Positions 13,195-25,904 are shown, counted from the stretch's first letter. The stretch is 64,000 nucleotides of DNA from Burhinus oedicnemus (GCA_008921705.1 VFFE01007085.1:875296-939295), one strand, 5' to 3'. Numbers and translations are program-made. The notes: a model not told the origin generated them from the sequence alone.

Positions 13195-14789
13195 CTTACT
13201 GAATCAGCCAAGAGCTCTTCCTAACTCAGCTGCTTCAGCTGGTTTTCTTCATGCCTCCAGGGATCATGGTCAGCATCCCACCACTGACTGTCTTCATGAA
13301 ACTCAGAAGTTACAAGAATCACTCAAAATCTGGATTTACTTGGGAAAGAGGTGATAAAGGTGGGTAACAGTACACTTTTTCTGATGCTATTACTAGGTTT
13401 ATATTTCTGAGGTATCATTTGTGTATGCAGTAGTGCACATGCTTTCTTTTCTAAACTCTGCCTTATTTTTCCACTCTCTTCCCACGGGGAGCTGCTGGAT
13501 TGCATGCTGCCTGTCTGTCCTGAATTTCACTCTCTGCACACCACATCACTCTCTTTGAATGCAGACATGGAAAAAATGAGCCACTCTGTTTACTGGTAAT
13601 CTCATTAATAGATCTGTGGCACAGTGTGGGTGAGGACTTCACCTCACAGCTGGCACCAGTGTGTGACGCAGTCTATTGCAGACCGTAGTGAGTTTGCATG
13701 GAGTCAGCAGTTGGTGGGGAGACGCGGTCAAGACCACCAGCAATCACTTTCCTTTTTCTCATGTTTTGTCTTTCTATATAATATGGAAAATAGAAATATC
13801 GGAGACAGCTACTGTGTCACTTCCATTTATAGCTAATAGGCTGCCAAGCTAGAAAACCAATTTGAGTTCAGCATGCTCCCAGATGCAGTGCCAGAGACCT
13901 GTGTTGTCAAACAGACTCTGAAATCGTGACATCTCCCAAAAGCAGAAGGAGAAACATGGAGGAATATTAGGAAAGCACTGGAAGGTCCTGCTGGTCCATG
14001 TGCCAAGTAGGTTCATGCTTAAAGGCAGCAAAGTCTTTTTTTTTTTTTTTGGCATTTCTGTATACCCAAACCCAGCTAAAATAATGATGTCTGCAATTCT
14101 CTGGGATTACTATACTGTAATATCTCACTTTGGAATCTGGAAAGCTATTGTTAGCACACGAATCTTTAAGGAGCTGTAACGGGCACCTGGAGACGTAAGT
14201 GCACTCCTAGAAAGGGTAGCTACTACCTGAAAAAAGCCATTATAGTTTTCTGTCAAAGGGAAAAGTAAATAGCTACATAAACTAATATTATCAACCAGTG
14301 AATGCTTGCATTGTCAACAGCAGGTGCCAGGTACTGTACACCCAGATCGTTGGTTGCTTTCCCAACGCTGTCTTCTCCTAGGCAATATTTTATTTTTACA
14401 CACACATTGTTGTACTGGAAAGAAAACTAGACTGCAGGTTTCTCTGGCCTGTGCAGCTTTTCTTCTGCTGCATAGACAAAGCAATACATAGGCCAGGCAA
14501 GTGACCATAGAGTAGACAGAGGATTCCCCAGGTAATACTTTGTGTATGCAGATTCTCTCCCAAGGTCAGGCTCCCAAGACTCATGGTTTCCTGTACACAA
14601 GTTGTAAAAACAAGTCAAAAGCATAACGGTATCTGCAGTGGCAAAGAGTGAAGAAAGGACAGACTGTAATGAGGCACCAGTGCGGACAATTCTCTTTGGT
14701 GCAATGAGCCATCAGACTTCTGGGTAAAACAAACTTACTGTCCCTGTGGGAAGCACAACTCCCCAGTAATTAGGGAGCCCCACACTTTA

Positions 14790-14862
14790 GAGATCTGCGT
14801 GTCCATATTTGTTCTGCCACAGACCACCTCTGCGACCTCTGGTGTGTCATTTAAGGCCAAAA
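14790..14862 (+). mobile_element. possible MIR/CORE-SINE-like relic
   Basis: The order 'ttgttctgccacagacca', 'gcgacctctggtgtgtcatttaagg' resembles the MIR core, where a 'ctctgccac' block is followed by 'gtgaccttgggcaagtcatttaacc'. The match is short and degenerate, so this is tentative. Confidence 0.3.
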
Positions 14863-16627
14863 CCCTCCTAGTTTTTTATAGACTTTACCTTTGCTGAACT
14901 CCAGTTCTGGCTGGCCCATCAGGTAAACAGAGTTGATATTTTGGAAGCCTGGCAGCTTGCATATGTAGTCTTAGATCTAATAAAAGATCTTGGCCAGTCA
15001 ATAGGGAAGCAGAGGGTGTCTGTCACTGTCTAAAGAGGCAGCACTTTAATACAGAGCTGGGTGCAGCCTTGAACAGGAGGGATGGGTGGGGATGGATTGT
15101 GGGGCAGCTCTGCTGCTTCCCTCCCCTAGGAGTGTGGACCCCAAAGTGGGCAGCGGTAACGGGGAGGAGAGGGGGAAAGAATACAACCGTTTCCTTCTCC
15201 AAGAATGCCTAGCTCAGTTTAATGGCCTTTAAAATATTGTCTGCATGAGGATGAGAAATATATTTGCCTGCCTGAATGTGCTCTTAGTTTATAGTGAGCT
15301 AACTAGGTTTATCGGTGTCATTTTTCTATCAGACGTGTGGTCCATTGCACTGCTATTCAGAAAAACCTATTACTTCTATTACAATATATATACATACACG
15401 CCAGTGGAGTCTTCAATGTGCAGTGATGTCTTTCAGTTTAATAAATAGCAACACAAGAATTATCTGCTCTTTGAGTTTTAATCTGTGAAATGCAGTTGGC
15501 AGAAGTGCTTAGCACAGGATTTTATTTTTAGTTTTATGGATATTTGATTATAGGCAAATGAAGACCATGCAGTACATCAAGGATATATGTATGATAATTA
15601 TGGAGATGAAAGATTTTAATTCAAGAAAATAATCTTTGGTTACAAAAAATTGCAAATTTAACATTCTGATTAGGCAAAACATCCACACGATGAAGCTCTT
15701 GGTGTCCATTTTATATAGATGGAACGAAGTGTAGGTACTTAAGAAAGAGTAATTATGAAGACTGAGCTCAGACATCCGGATCCAGCCCTGCAACAAAGCA
15801 GATCATTTAGGGCATGTTCTGTCTTAACCTCTTAGCGGGCAAAACAATGAGTTCTAGCCCACCTCTGGCTCTAGCTTTTCAGAAATTAGGGGACAATTAT
15901 TTTTAAGGAACAAGCTTCTTGTAAAACAAAATTGGTCTCAAGGAAATGGTCACAACATAACTGTAAAACTGCAGATAGAAACGTTCCTGGAGAAAGGGAA
16001 CAGTGGATAAGTAAAATGCCCTTCCATAAAGATAAAACACAAACACATTCATTCAATATATGAATAATTGCTATTACTAACAGCTGTGCTGTTCATAGTT
16101 TCTCAAAGGTACTTCTCAAATCAGCAATTATTTTTAAACAAAGTATTTACTAATTCTGATCTCCCCTCACAATTCCTGTGTTACATTATGATTTGCAAGC
16201 AAATGGTACAGCACTATATAAAAATAAAATAAATAAAAAAAAGGAATCCCTGCAGAACTGGTGTGTGAACACAAAGCTATTGAATGATGATTTACGCCTG
16301 GAATAATCGCTGCCATGAGCCCCTTTGGAGCGTGCAGCTGGAATTAGAATTCCTGAGGAGGAATCCTAAGCGAAGGGCTGCAGCAAGGTCTGTCTTCTTT
16401 TTTTTCTTCCCTTTTTTTCCTAAAGAACAAAAAGACCCTGTCTCTCCCTGTCTGGACGGAATGGTACTGTCCCAGACAGAAAGGTCCCCATAGGCCAAGC
16501 TATTCATGTAGCACCAGGCTGCCGGGAGTACCAAGCTATGGCAGGGATGGGGAGCAAAACCAGGGAAACAACTGCAGTGCCTGCATGACAATTAGCATGG
16601 TACAGATTGGCTTTGCTTGCCAGTCCT

Positions 16628-16733
16628 GAAGAAAGAGAGAGAGAAAGGGAGGAAGGGAGAAAAGAGAGAGAAAGAATAAAAAGAGACAAAGTAAAGACAA
16701 AGAAAGAAGAAAAGAAAAAAAGAGAGAAAGAAG
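16628..16733 (+). repeat. polypurine (GA/GAAA-rich) tract
   Basis: The first 49 bases (16628-16676) are purines only. The rest to 16733 is purine with a few isolated T or C. The composition is irregular GAAA, GAGA and GGAA units rather than one clean microsatellite. Such homopurine tracts can form triplex (H-DNA) structures; no such role is shown here. Confidence 0.85.
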
Positions 16734-17756
16734 TATTAGGACTGCATAAGGCAATGTTTCAAGACTACAAAATGAATGATGAGTAAAAAAAGACAAGGCA
16801 GCAAATCAGTCTTTTTCCCAAGTTATTTTGTAAAGTCATAAAAATTTTGTTTATTATTTTGCTTTAGAGAATATTCTAAATCTTTTGCTAAATAAATGTG
16901 TGAATAAATTCACTAAGCATACGCAAGGTTCCCTGGCTGACTGTCTCTGAGTGCCTTTCTCTTTTTTCAGGCCTTTTTTAACTGTTTGTCCATACTGTTT
17001 ATGAAGACCACAATTGCACTTGTGCTTCTTTGACCAAAGGATTCATTTTAACAGATTAAAAATCCCTGTAAATGAGGAACAACCCCAAAGAGAGCAGGTG
17101 TAAGCGAATTCACTGAATATTCTCCAGTGTGTCAGTGATAAAAACATTTTTCAGGATAGCATTGCAGGGTGATGTATGGAGTTTTGTGCACATCACTGCT
17201 AGTAGACCCAGCAGGAATAATCAATGTATATATCTGCATGCTGAAGGGGAACAGAAACAGCTAGTTACCACCCTCGTATCGTGTGCCCTGAAAAAGCACA
17301 TCATTTTTTCAACAAGGAAAAGAAATTTTTTATCATAATGAAAAATCATGTATGTAAGAAGTGGCTTCTTAATTCTAATTTGGATTATTTTAGTGGTATT
17401 CCAGTCTGGAAAACAGTCATCCCCACCCACTCACACTCTGCTATTCATGATTTTTCTGTCATGCAGACATCCCAGCTGTGTTCTTTCCTTTATTATTTCA
17501 TTCCACATTTTATAGAGCACTGTATTTTCACCTTTGGTTAATGTAAACAAAGAGATCATCTTAAATTTCCTGTGATAACAATAGTTTAAATCATCCTTAT
17601 GATGGGTTTCTTAGTCTTTAAAAGCTTTCACCTTTTATAATCTTTAAGACTCACTAACCATTATTACCCTGCATATACAATCACAATAAAAGCTTTGCAG
17701 AAAGAGGAGTACCAAAATGCTAGACAAACCAAACCAACCTAAGAAAATAATCTTAC

Positions 17757-17862
17757 CAAATAATACATATGCTAAATACATGCATAGAAATTTATATCCA
17801 TTCATATGGAGATGGATCTATACATGGGTATATAGATATTTATATAGACATTTAGATATAAA
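17757..17862. repeat. TA-rich degenerate low-complexity tract
   Basis: Alternating TATA, ATAGAT and ACATTTA-like words fill this stretch, for example 'gtatatagatatttatatagaca'. It is a degenerate microsatellite or low-complexity DNA with no gene content. Confidence 0.6.
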
Positions 17863-18334
17863 GGTTTTTCATTTTTTGTGATTGATACCTCAAACCACTG
17901 TTGGCTTCCTTGGATATCCAATGATACCTGGCAGCTCTCTGAATTCGGCCCTTCCTGACATTTCAGATTGCAACTCCTGCTTCATTTGGTTTCTTTGCCC
18001 CATGTGGACTGAGTTGCTCCAACTGATCTGATTACCTCAGTATTTACCCCAGCTAAGGCTTGGCCTCCATCACCTTGGGTGGGGAGGCAAAATGGGAAGT
18101 CTTTTTGAAAAATCAGTCAGACTGATGGTCAAAAGCCAAATGTCTTAGTCAGTGTAACACAGGGTTATGTTGCATAAGGGCAGGTTCACACAGTGAAGCC
18201 AACTGGACCGGCTGGCTCACTGGCCCTGGGCTCCCTTTCTCCATCCTGGGCGCATGCTGACATGCCCTGACTCAGGCTGGCCCTGCAGCTTGTCTGACCC
18301 TGCACTGAGGTCACTCAGCTGGCAGGAAAACCCT

Positions 18335-18921
18335 CAAAAGCAATGGTCTGGTTCAGAGGGTCATGGCTGATGGGTCGTACTCTCCCTAGAGGATACAACA
18401 AGGGAGGTACTGCAGGGGTCTATCCTTGGACCTGTGCCGCTTAACATCATTATCAATGACCTGAAGGAGGTGACAAAGGGCACTCGCATTAAGTCTGCAG
18501 ATTATATGAAATCGAGGGGACCAGTCAATATGCCCAATGGTAGGGCTGCCACCCAGAGGGACCTAGACAGACTGGAGGGATGGGCCAACAGGAACCTTGT
18601 GCAAATCAGCAAGAACAGGTTGTGCACCTGGGAAGGAAGAGTCTCTTGAAACAATAAAGTTTGAGGAAGAGACTACCTGAGAAGGAACTCTGGTGAATGG
18701 GCACTGGAGGCCCTGGGAGCTGGGCAGGAGCTGGCAGCAAGCCCTGGCAGCAGAGATGGCAAGGAGCATCCCGGGCTGCATCAGCAGGAGCACTGCCAGG
18801 AGCTCAGGCCAAGTGGTTGTCCCCTCTGCCCAGCACTCAGTTAGACCACATCCAGATACTGTGGACAGCTTTTTTCACACACACCTCCTCCCCTACAGGA
18901 GAGGCATCTACAAACATGTCT
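18335..18921 (+). mobile_element. older CR1, left part, interrupted by a younger CR1
   Basis: This plus-oriented CR1 ORF2 remnant matches the copy at 12.2 kb in order: 'ggggtctatccttggacctgtgc', then NIIINDLKE, then DLDRLEGWANRN, then the 'ccctctgcccagcactcagttagaccacatcc' block. It stops near 'ggcatctacaaacatgtctgg', the equivalent of KRDMNILE. Its continuation is found not next to it but at 19592, after an inserted younger CR1. The left end is uncertain because divergence is high. Confidence 0.82.
18434..18649 (+). pseudogene. decayed CR1 reverse-transcriptase fragment
   Basis: A 71-codon open stretch still shows PLNIIINDLKEVTKG and, in place of the catalytic FADDTKL, the degenerate SADYMKS. 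RDLDRLEGWANRNL follows, then reading is lost. The expected second aspartate of the metal-binding pair is replaced by tyrosine, so the polymerase would be dead even if expressed. It belongs to the older, interrupted CR1. Confidence 0.8.
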
Positions 18922-19588
18922 GGTGGACAGCTGGCTGAACATGAGCCAGCAGTGTGCCCAGGTAGCCAAGAAGGCCAACGGCATCTTGGCCTGTATCAAG
19001 AATAGTGTGGCCAGCAGGAGTAGAGAAGTCATCGTGCCCCTGTACTCAGCGCTAGTGAGGCCACAGCTTAAGTACTGTGTTCAGTTTTGGGCACCACAGC
19101 ATAGGAGGGATATTGAGGTGCTGGAGCGTGTCCAGAGAAGGGCAACAAAGCTGGTGAGGGGTCTGGAGAACATGTCTTATGAGGAGCGGCTGAAGGAATT
19201 GGGATTGTTTAGTCTGGAGAAGAGAAGGCTGAGGGGAGACCTTATTGCTCTCTACAACTACCTGAAAGGAGGCTGTAGTGAGATGGGAGCTGGTCTCTTC
19301 TCCCAAGTAACTAGCGATAGGACAAGAGGAAACGGGTTCAAGTTGCGCCAGGGGAAGTTTAGGCTGGACATTAGGAAAGGATTTTTCCCTCAAAGAGTTA
19401 TCAAACATTGGAACAGGCTGCCCTGGGAGGTGGTTGAGTCAGCATCCCTAGACGTGTTTAAAAGTCGTGTAGCTGTGGTGCTTAGAGACATGGTTTAGTG
19501 GCAGACCTGGTAGAGTAGGGTCAATGGTTGGACTAGATGATCTTAAAGGTCTTTTCCAACCTAAACAATTCTATGATTCTGTGAAACT
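18922..19588 (+). mobile_element. younger CR1 inserted inside an older CR1
   Basis: This 5'-truncated, plus-oriented CR1 starts at 'acagctggctgaacatgagccagcag' within ORF2. It ends with 'ttccaacctaaacaattctatgattctgtga'. Its ORF2 portion has no stop or frameshift, unlike every other copy in the window, so it is the youngest. It splits the older CR1 at 18335-18921/19592-20040 almost seamlessly. Its last 56 bases (19529-19584) are identical to the scrap at 49377-49432. No target-site duplication is visible, as is usual for CR1. Confidence 0.92.
18923..19498 (+). pseudogene. CR1 ORF2 C-terminal part, reading frame intact but 5'-truncated
   Basis: A 191-codon open frame runs to the natural TAG at 19496-19498 and covers the region after the reverse-transcriptase catalytic core. 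[20 protein letters not shown] lies at about residues 6-25. [36 protein letters not shown] lies at about 66-101. [43 protein letters not shown] and [21 protein letters not shown] follow. The catalytic domain and endonuclease are missing, so it cannot retrotranspose. The ATG is internal to the family protein. The intact frame mainly shows recent insertion; expression is not implied. Confidence 0.9.
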
Positions 19589-19591
19589 GTA

Positions 19592-20040
19592 GGAAGTTCA
19601 GAGCAGTGCACTCACAATGGCTGGGGTTGGACCAGGTGCCCCTTGAGGAGAGGCTGGGGGAGCTAGATTTTTCCAGCCTTGGGGAGAGGTGACTTGGAGA
19701 TGAACTATTAGCAGTCTGCCTGTATCTGAAGGTCTGAAAGGATGGAGTCAGACTCTTTGTAGTGCTGCATGTAAGGAGGACAAGAATCAGTGGGCATAAA
19801 CTGAAACAAGAGTGGGTTCAAAGTGGATATGAGAAGACACTTTCCCACCATGAGGACAGGGAGGTACTGGAACAGGCTGCCCAGGGAGGTTGTGCAGGCT
19901 CCAGCCTTGAAGGTTTTCAAGACCCGACTGGACAAAGCGTCCTGATGTGATCTCAGAGCTGACCATACTTTGAGCAGGTTGTTTGACTAGAGACCTCTGC
20001 AGGTCCTTTAATATCTGGATTACTCCTGCGATTCTATCAG
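19592..20040 (+). mobile_element. older CR1, right part, resuming after the younger insertion
   Basis: Sequence resumes at 'gttcagagcagtgca', equivalent to 'gtccaatgaagtgcc' in the copy at 12.74 kb. It continues 'ccccttgaggagaggctgggggagct' (EERL.EL). It then passes through a degenerate C-terminus ('acaggctgcccagggaggttgtgcaggctccagcc', i.e. an NRLPREVV..PSL analogue) to the tail 'gcgattctatcag' at 20040. Junction logic with 18921 shows the two halves were once contiguous. Confidence 0.85.
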
Positions 20041-21168
20041 AATTGAACAGTTTTCTGCTGGTTTAACAGGCTGAGAAAGGCTCAGTTCCAATAAGTATTA
20101 AATTTAAGACAGAGGAATGGGAATTTTGTATTTGTCAGTTGAATCAGTTTAGACTGCTGTGGGACCATGGCCCAAGCAGTTGGAAGGGTCTTGAGCTAAT
20201 TGCCCTGTATGGCTCTTGGGTAACTTGTGGGGGCATGGAGTATTTTTAATCCCTATCTTGTCTGGTCAGTTTGAGTTCAAATACAACTCTGGGAAGAGAT
20301 ACAGAAAAGAGAGAAACTGAGAGGATGTCCACACACTGAATCATTCTCTGTGCGTGTGTTGTACCTTGCTATTTTTATTTTGGAATGGATGAACTTGGAA
20401 CAGCAGAACATACAGGAGGTGTTTACACTGTTTTTGAGACAAATTATGCATGTGAATGCTTGCTGTGAATGATAAGGTATGGAGGAATAGGTAGGTGATG
20501 GAATTGGGCTGCAGTGAGGGGTATTAGGATTATTGGGAGTGGTTGAGAGATTAGGACTGTGAAGAGGCTGGCCTAGAAGAAATGGGCAAGTGACATAAGG
20601 ATGGTTAGACTGGGTAAAAGTGTGCATCAGCCCCACTTTCTCCTTTCCCTTGCAAATGCCAAAACTAAAGTAGCCCTCTGCCTCTAAGGGAACCCGAATA
20701 CTTTGCACTGTAGCCCCTCATTTGAGATAAGGCACAGAGAGGCTGGGCTTCCCTGGGAAAGACTGAATTTCCTTTCCCTGTTCCTTGGGATACTGGAGGC
20801 TTTGTCTGAGCAAGAAATAGGGCGAATCTCTATCCATCTTGGGGCAAAGCATCTCTATGTGGTTCTTCTATGTGAGATGGTACCTGCTTACGGAGAAGGG
20901 GAAGGTATAGAAAAAAGTCTGTGTGTCTTATCAGAGACACGAGCCCCTGACTCTGGAAGGATGACAAGGTGGAGCAGAGAGCTGCTGATATGCATCCTGA
21001 ATGCAGAAAAGCACACCTGTAACTGTAGCACTGTGATGCACGTACATAAATTTGTACAAATACCCTAACAATAGGATCACAAAAGACATGTACACTTTGC
21101 CTAGGAAGACTCCGTTACTCCACTACACCTGTCAGGTACCACCTACACATATCATTCTTCCTGCCACA

Positions 21169-21240
21169 GGACTGGGAATAATGACTGGGTGTTTTCTGGA
21201 GTTGGGACTGGGAATAATGACTGGATGTTTTCCTGGAGTT
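21169..21240. repeat. two-copy tandem duplication, about 36-bp unit
   Basis: The units at 21169-21203 and 21205-21240 both read ggactgggaataatgactgg, then (g/a)tgttttc(c)tggagtt. They differ at one substitution and one single-base indel. This is a recent local duplication; a longer array is not present. Confidence 0.9.
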
Positions 21241-23404
21241 CTTTCTAACTTTATGAATGTAAGTGCAAAGAAAAAGGAAGATCTTAGCCCCTCTGTTGTT
21301 CTGTAGTCTTTGAAGAGTATTAAAGACTTCACTGCTTGTTTGTCTCATCTCATAAGCAAACCAGGTTGCTCTGTAACTGTAACCTGTTGTAAATTAGTAT
21401 TTAATCAACCCTTATTCCACCTGCATTTATTTTCCTCAGGTTGCAATTTAATGTTTGATTCCAAGTCATTCATAAAAATATTAAAAGACAAACTAGGCTG
21501 AAAATTGACCAGCAAAACATAAGCAATTCTTCTCATAAATATTTTCTCCCTATGTTCTGTGATGTCTCAGATGTTTTTTAATTCATTTCATACATACATA
21601 TTTTATGAAGTGCTAATTTTTGATCAGAATATTGTGTAATACTAAGTCGAACTCCCAAGAAACTAGAAAAATTATGTTATGCCCATTCAGTTATCTGTAC
21701 CAGCTAAATTAGAATTCCTGTCAATGAATAATAGCTTGTGAATATCAGACATATCGTGTGGTGATGAATACCACATATACTAACTTTGACATTTGATTTT
21801 AGACTACACCTTTTCCCCCAAACATCCACACACACAAAGAACAGATTTTTTTTCCTTCTTCAAAACATTCACTCTGGATACTTGAAGCCCAGTCGCTCTC
21901 TGTAAGGCTGATGGATGGGTAGCTCAACTCAGGATCTAAATGGAGTTTTTTGAGCTATAGGACTGCCACACCAGCCTCCTGCCACCTCTAATCCCAGTAT
22001 GTATTTCTGCACAAGAACATTTTCTTCTGTCGTAACATCTTGTAAGAAATTAAGTCAATTAGAGTAGCACAAAGAGATGGGTTAGATGTTAAGCTTGCGG
22101 AGGAAATATTTTGATATGGTTCCTCTCCTCCAAATTACCTCTCATCTTCCTCTTTTCTTTTCATCCTCCTCCAAGCAATATGATACACAATAGATGAAAT
22201 AGATGAGTAGGTTCTTTGTGACTCAGAACCTCCCTAAGAGAAAAGGGAAAATGTCTGTTTTAATTTACTGTGGGAATATACTGACTCAGCACAACCTCAT
22301 GCCACTTCTCCCTTCTTGCCTGGCCTATGACCCCCATTTAGCCACTCCTCCACTCCTTCCTCCTGGACTGAGTTTGAAGCTGTTAGCACTGCATTTCCTA
22401 ATTAGAGGTTTTGTGGCACAGGTTACAGTGACAGAAATTGGCTCGTATTTACTCATGCTATATGTAACATGCCTGCAAAAGGATCTGAGAGACAATTTAT
22501 CATAGCCAGATTAAACATGGGCACTTTCAGGGCAGCCTCATCCATCTTCCATGGAGACTTGATGGTCATAAAACAAATTAACAGCTGTGGGTTACAATAT
22601 ATATTAAGAAAGCTTTCCATTGCAACCAAATCACATCCCTTTAGCTGAAAACAAAGATTTTGATATTTACGTCTTATAACAGCCAAAAGTCCACAGGCAT
22701 GATTTTTCCACGTAACATTCGGAAATATCTCCATAGGAAAATGGCAAAGTGTGGGTTAGATTCAGCATCTGACATACCATTTTCACTGATGGTGAAGTTA
22801 AGGGTAAATAAAAATATCTTTTTAAAAGTTTTGACAAAATATTATTAATGCACTTTCCACTGCCCACCTTGGGACTCCAGGAATGAGTTCACCCATTATT
22901 TTATTTACCACCATATCACTGATTGCCAGAGGCACCATTTTCTAGTAAGACAACTTCTGAAAGCGAATTATGGGTGATGTGACAAAGACTAACCCCCTAG
23001 TGACTTGGATGCCTCCCCTAGGAAATCATAATTTAGTACTATAGCAGACTATTCTGTGCTAATTGTCTTGGATCTTACTACAGTTACAGGCAATGTGATG
23101 TCTGTGATTCCTGAAAAGTCATAGTGTCTTGCTTCTTTCAGATTCTGCAGCAGGTTGATCTGAGACTCCTGTCCTGTGGCTGTTCAATGAAATCACTTGC
23201 TGTTGTGGTCTCAGTCCATTCATCATTTAAAAATTGCTGCAGAATTTACACCCCAAATGATTTTAAAGTCAAGTAACACCAACCACTTGAAAAACTGCTA
23301 CTCTGACTTCCTTTGAAGACTCCTATCAGGACAGAAACAACCATAGCTTAATCACGGTTTTATTTGAAAAAGAAGAACACATATTTACTTTGATTACATT
23401 TTTG

Positions 23405-23480
23405 AGTTCCTGAAGGCCAGATCCCGTTCCCACTGGTGTCTGTGGCAAAAATCCCATTACCTTCAATGGCAACAAAACCA
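23405..23480. repeat. possible ancient amniote repeat relic, family unassigned
   Basis: Words such as 'ggccagatcccgttcccactggtgt' and 'cccattaccttcaatgg' recall an old dispersed bird/reptile repeat carrying 'gatcaggcc' and 'ttgacttcaatggg' motifs. The resemblance is from memory and short. Confidence 0.25.
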
Positions 23481-25904
23481 GCCACTTAGTTTGCATAATC
23501 TGCAGAAAGTAAATATTTTAACACTTGTTATCTGTGATATTTAAGTAGCTAATAAAAATGTGCATGTAAAACTAGTTCATATTTATTTCAGCTGGTAAAA
23601 AACTGACTTTCAAGTAGGACAAAATAGAGGACAAAACATTCTGTAAATGAAGACTCAATAAATAAAGCAGATTTTTTCCTCTTTTCCTCCCCCGTAGTAG
23701 AGCTTATGCTTTTTAATAATGTCACAGAAATATAGCTGTGAACACTGAAAACAAATAAAATGTACTTATTATGGAGTTAAAATGACATATAATGACTTCA
23801 AGTCCTGAATTCTTCCACTACAACACACGCATAGATATTTATATAAGGAGAAGGTAAACTGACAAACTACTCTACTTGAGCTTATTTCTGCAAAAGCCAT
23901 CTCAGCCCAGTTGCTAATATGCTATTTATCCATTAAAGAATGTTGCTATAGTTACAATATCTATTGCAAAAATAGTCTGGTGATATGAGAGAGTAGATGA
24001 AGAATGCAGAACAAATAAGCTTTCATATTTCTAGTGCTTGTATTTTTTCACTTGTACATGAAAGTTAAAAACCCCTTTACTGCTGGCTCTGTTTTGAATT
24101 AAAGCCTTAGAACAGTACCTTTGTAGTCAGTGGACCTATTTTCTTGTACATCTGGTGTTACAGGAGCTAACTTCTATGAATCAAAGAAAGACTCCAGTAT
24201 ACAGGTTTAACTAAAATTTTCACTATAGCAATTTTATGAGTGATTACATAGGAAGATCAAAACATCAAGATTTGACTTAGTCATCCCAGACCTCATTTGA
24301 AAAATCAGAAGGTGGAAACAACATTTTTTACTTATAAACTGAACAAAACAGGTAGTTGCACAATGTCAATTTTACACAGCCGTATTTCAGCCCAGAGCTA
24401 CATGTTGGCTGTGTTTCACATGAAGACTTACTACATCTGTTTGATCTCCCTCCCCAAAATTAGCTTTGGTGAAATGCTTTAACTGTATAGGAGAGTACCT
24501 ACACCACAACCCAACTGCTTTGTCTTGTGGTAGTTTTGCACCAGAATTATAATGTGCTGTGTAGTTACGTCTAAGCAATGTGTAGATAGACGCAGTGGTT
24601 TGCCAAACTCCTGCTAGCTTTAAACCCCCCCCGTGTCTACAGACAATTTTTTTTCAAAAAGGAAATAATCCAAAAGTAATAATTCCTATGTAAAAAATTG
24701 TGTAATTTGACTAAGTGTCTTTTACAACATCTGGAGTAGAATCTGCACAGTCAACCCCAGTTTAAATAAAACTAGGATTAGACTCTTCTTCCAAATAAAG
24801 AGCTCATGATGTGAGAGTTATTTGGCTTAATTCAGACTAGGATGAAGCCCTGGACAAATTCCAGAAGAGTCAGTGTAGTTGCATCAGTCTTAAAACCAAT
24901 TTGATATCAAAGGCATTTTTCCTCTGTGAAGTTTTTGCATTCATTCTGTTTATCAGCTAAAAAAAGTGGTCGAGACAATGTTGCTCTCAAAGTAATCTTG
25001 AGTACTTTGCCCATTCCCAGCTGAAGAGAGAAACTAGAAGGAATGTAGGTAACACCTCACTTTTGGATAACCTCAATAAAATTTAACCCAGAAAAGGCTA
25101 TGGTACTTTCTACTGGAATGTCACCCACATAAGTAAGCATTGAGGCTATCTGCTTTTTAAATACTAAAGCTTAAGGTCCTGACATAACAAAGGAAAAAAA
25201 AAAAAGTCCTAAAGTGAGGTTGTATCTATGTTATCAGATAACTTAGCTGCTCAGTTCATCCCCTGGTGCTTGACGATCACACTGCATAAATGTCAGTCCT
25301 ACTGTGGTCTCTGTCTTGGAGAGATCCAGCTTAGTTCCCTCACAAATAAAGTCCAGGCTGGGTTCCTGTTTTCCTCAGGGTCCTGCTGCTGGGTGTGAGG
25401 AACAAGAGTGCACAGGAGATGACCCAGGGCAAACTCTAGGCAGCGAGAATGCAGCAAATACGCTCTACAAAAGGATGCGCTTGCACTAGTGGGAATACAT
25501 GCCTCTTTGCAGCTCTTGTTTTGGAGGTACCATCATGTGCTGAGGCAGATGTGTTCAACGGTATAGATGTAAGCTGTTGATTAGTCAGAATTTACTCTCT
25601 TGGGGCTAAGAGACTTATGCAGACTGCTACCTTAGCATCTGCACCTGCTCCTTTTGCCAGCAGTTGTGTCTGAAGTTTGGCTGTTGTGACTACCCCAAGG
25701 TATTAGGTCATCTGAATGGAGTATCTTTTGCCCAGATCCTGCCCAAGCCTGGCTGAAATTCTCAACCCCTTGCCTATATCACCAGAGAGACCCAAATCAC
25801 AGTAACTATGCCACGTGCAGTGGCTTTGGCAGAAAGAACAGCAGATGCTCTCGTTGGGGAGTTTAGCTGGTTGTGCCTGTCTTTTATAGCTGCATGGCCA
25901 GCGG

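Larger units (their letters stand above)
13195..18334. other. non-coding stretch with simple-sequence tracts
   Basis: No gene is recognised; open frames are at most about 100 codons. Visible structure includes a T15 run at 14036-14050, a MIR-like patch near 14.8 kb, a pyrimidine run at about 16390-16420, a long purine tract at 16628-16733 and a TA-rich tract at 17757-17862. The interval 18.18-18.33 kb is GC-richer and may be a very decayed 5' extension of the next CR1. Confidence 0.55.
20041..25904. other. AT-rich non-coding stretch, no gene recognised
   Basis: Open frames reach 143 codons on the minus strand (20277-20708) and 121 on the plus strand (20703-21068), but none carries a recognisable motif. 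Sub-features are a 36-bp tandem duplication at 21169-21240 and a weak ancient-repeat patch near 23.4 kb. A long AT-rich interval runs from 21.4 to 25.2 kb. Confidence 0.55.
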
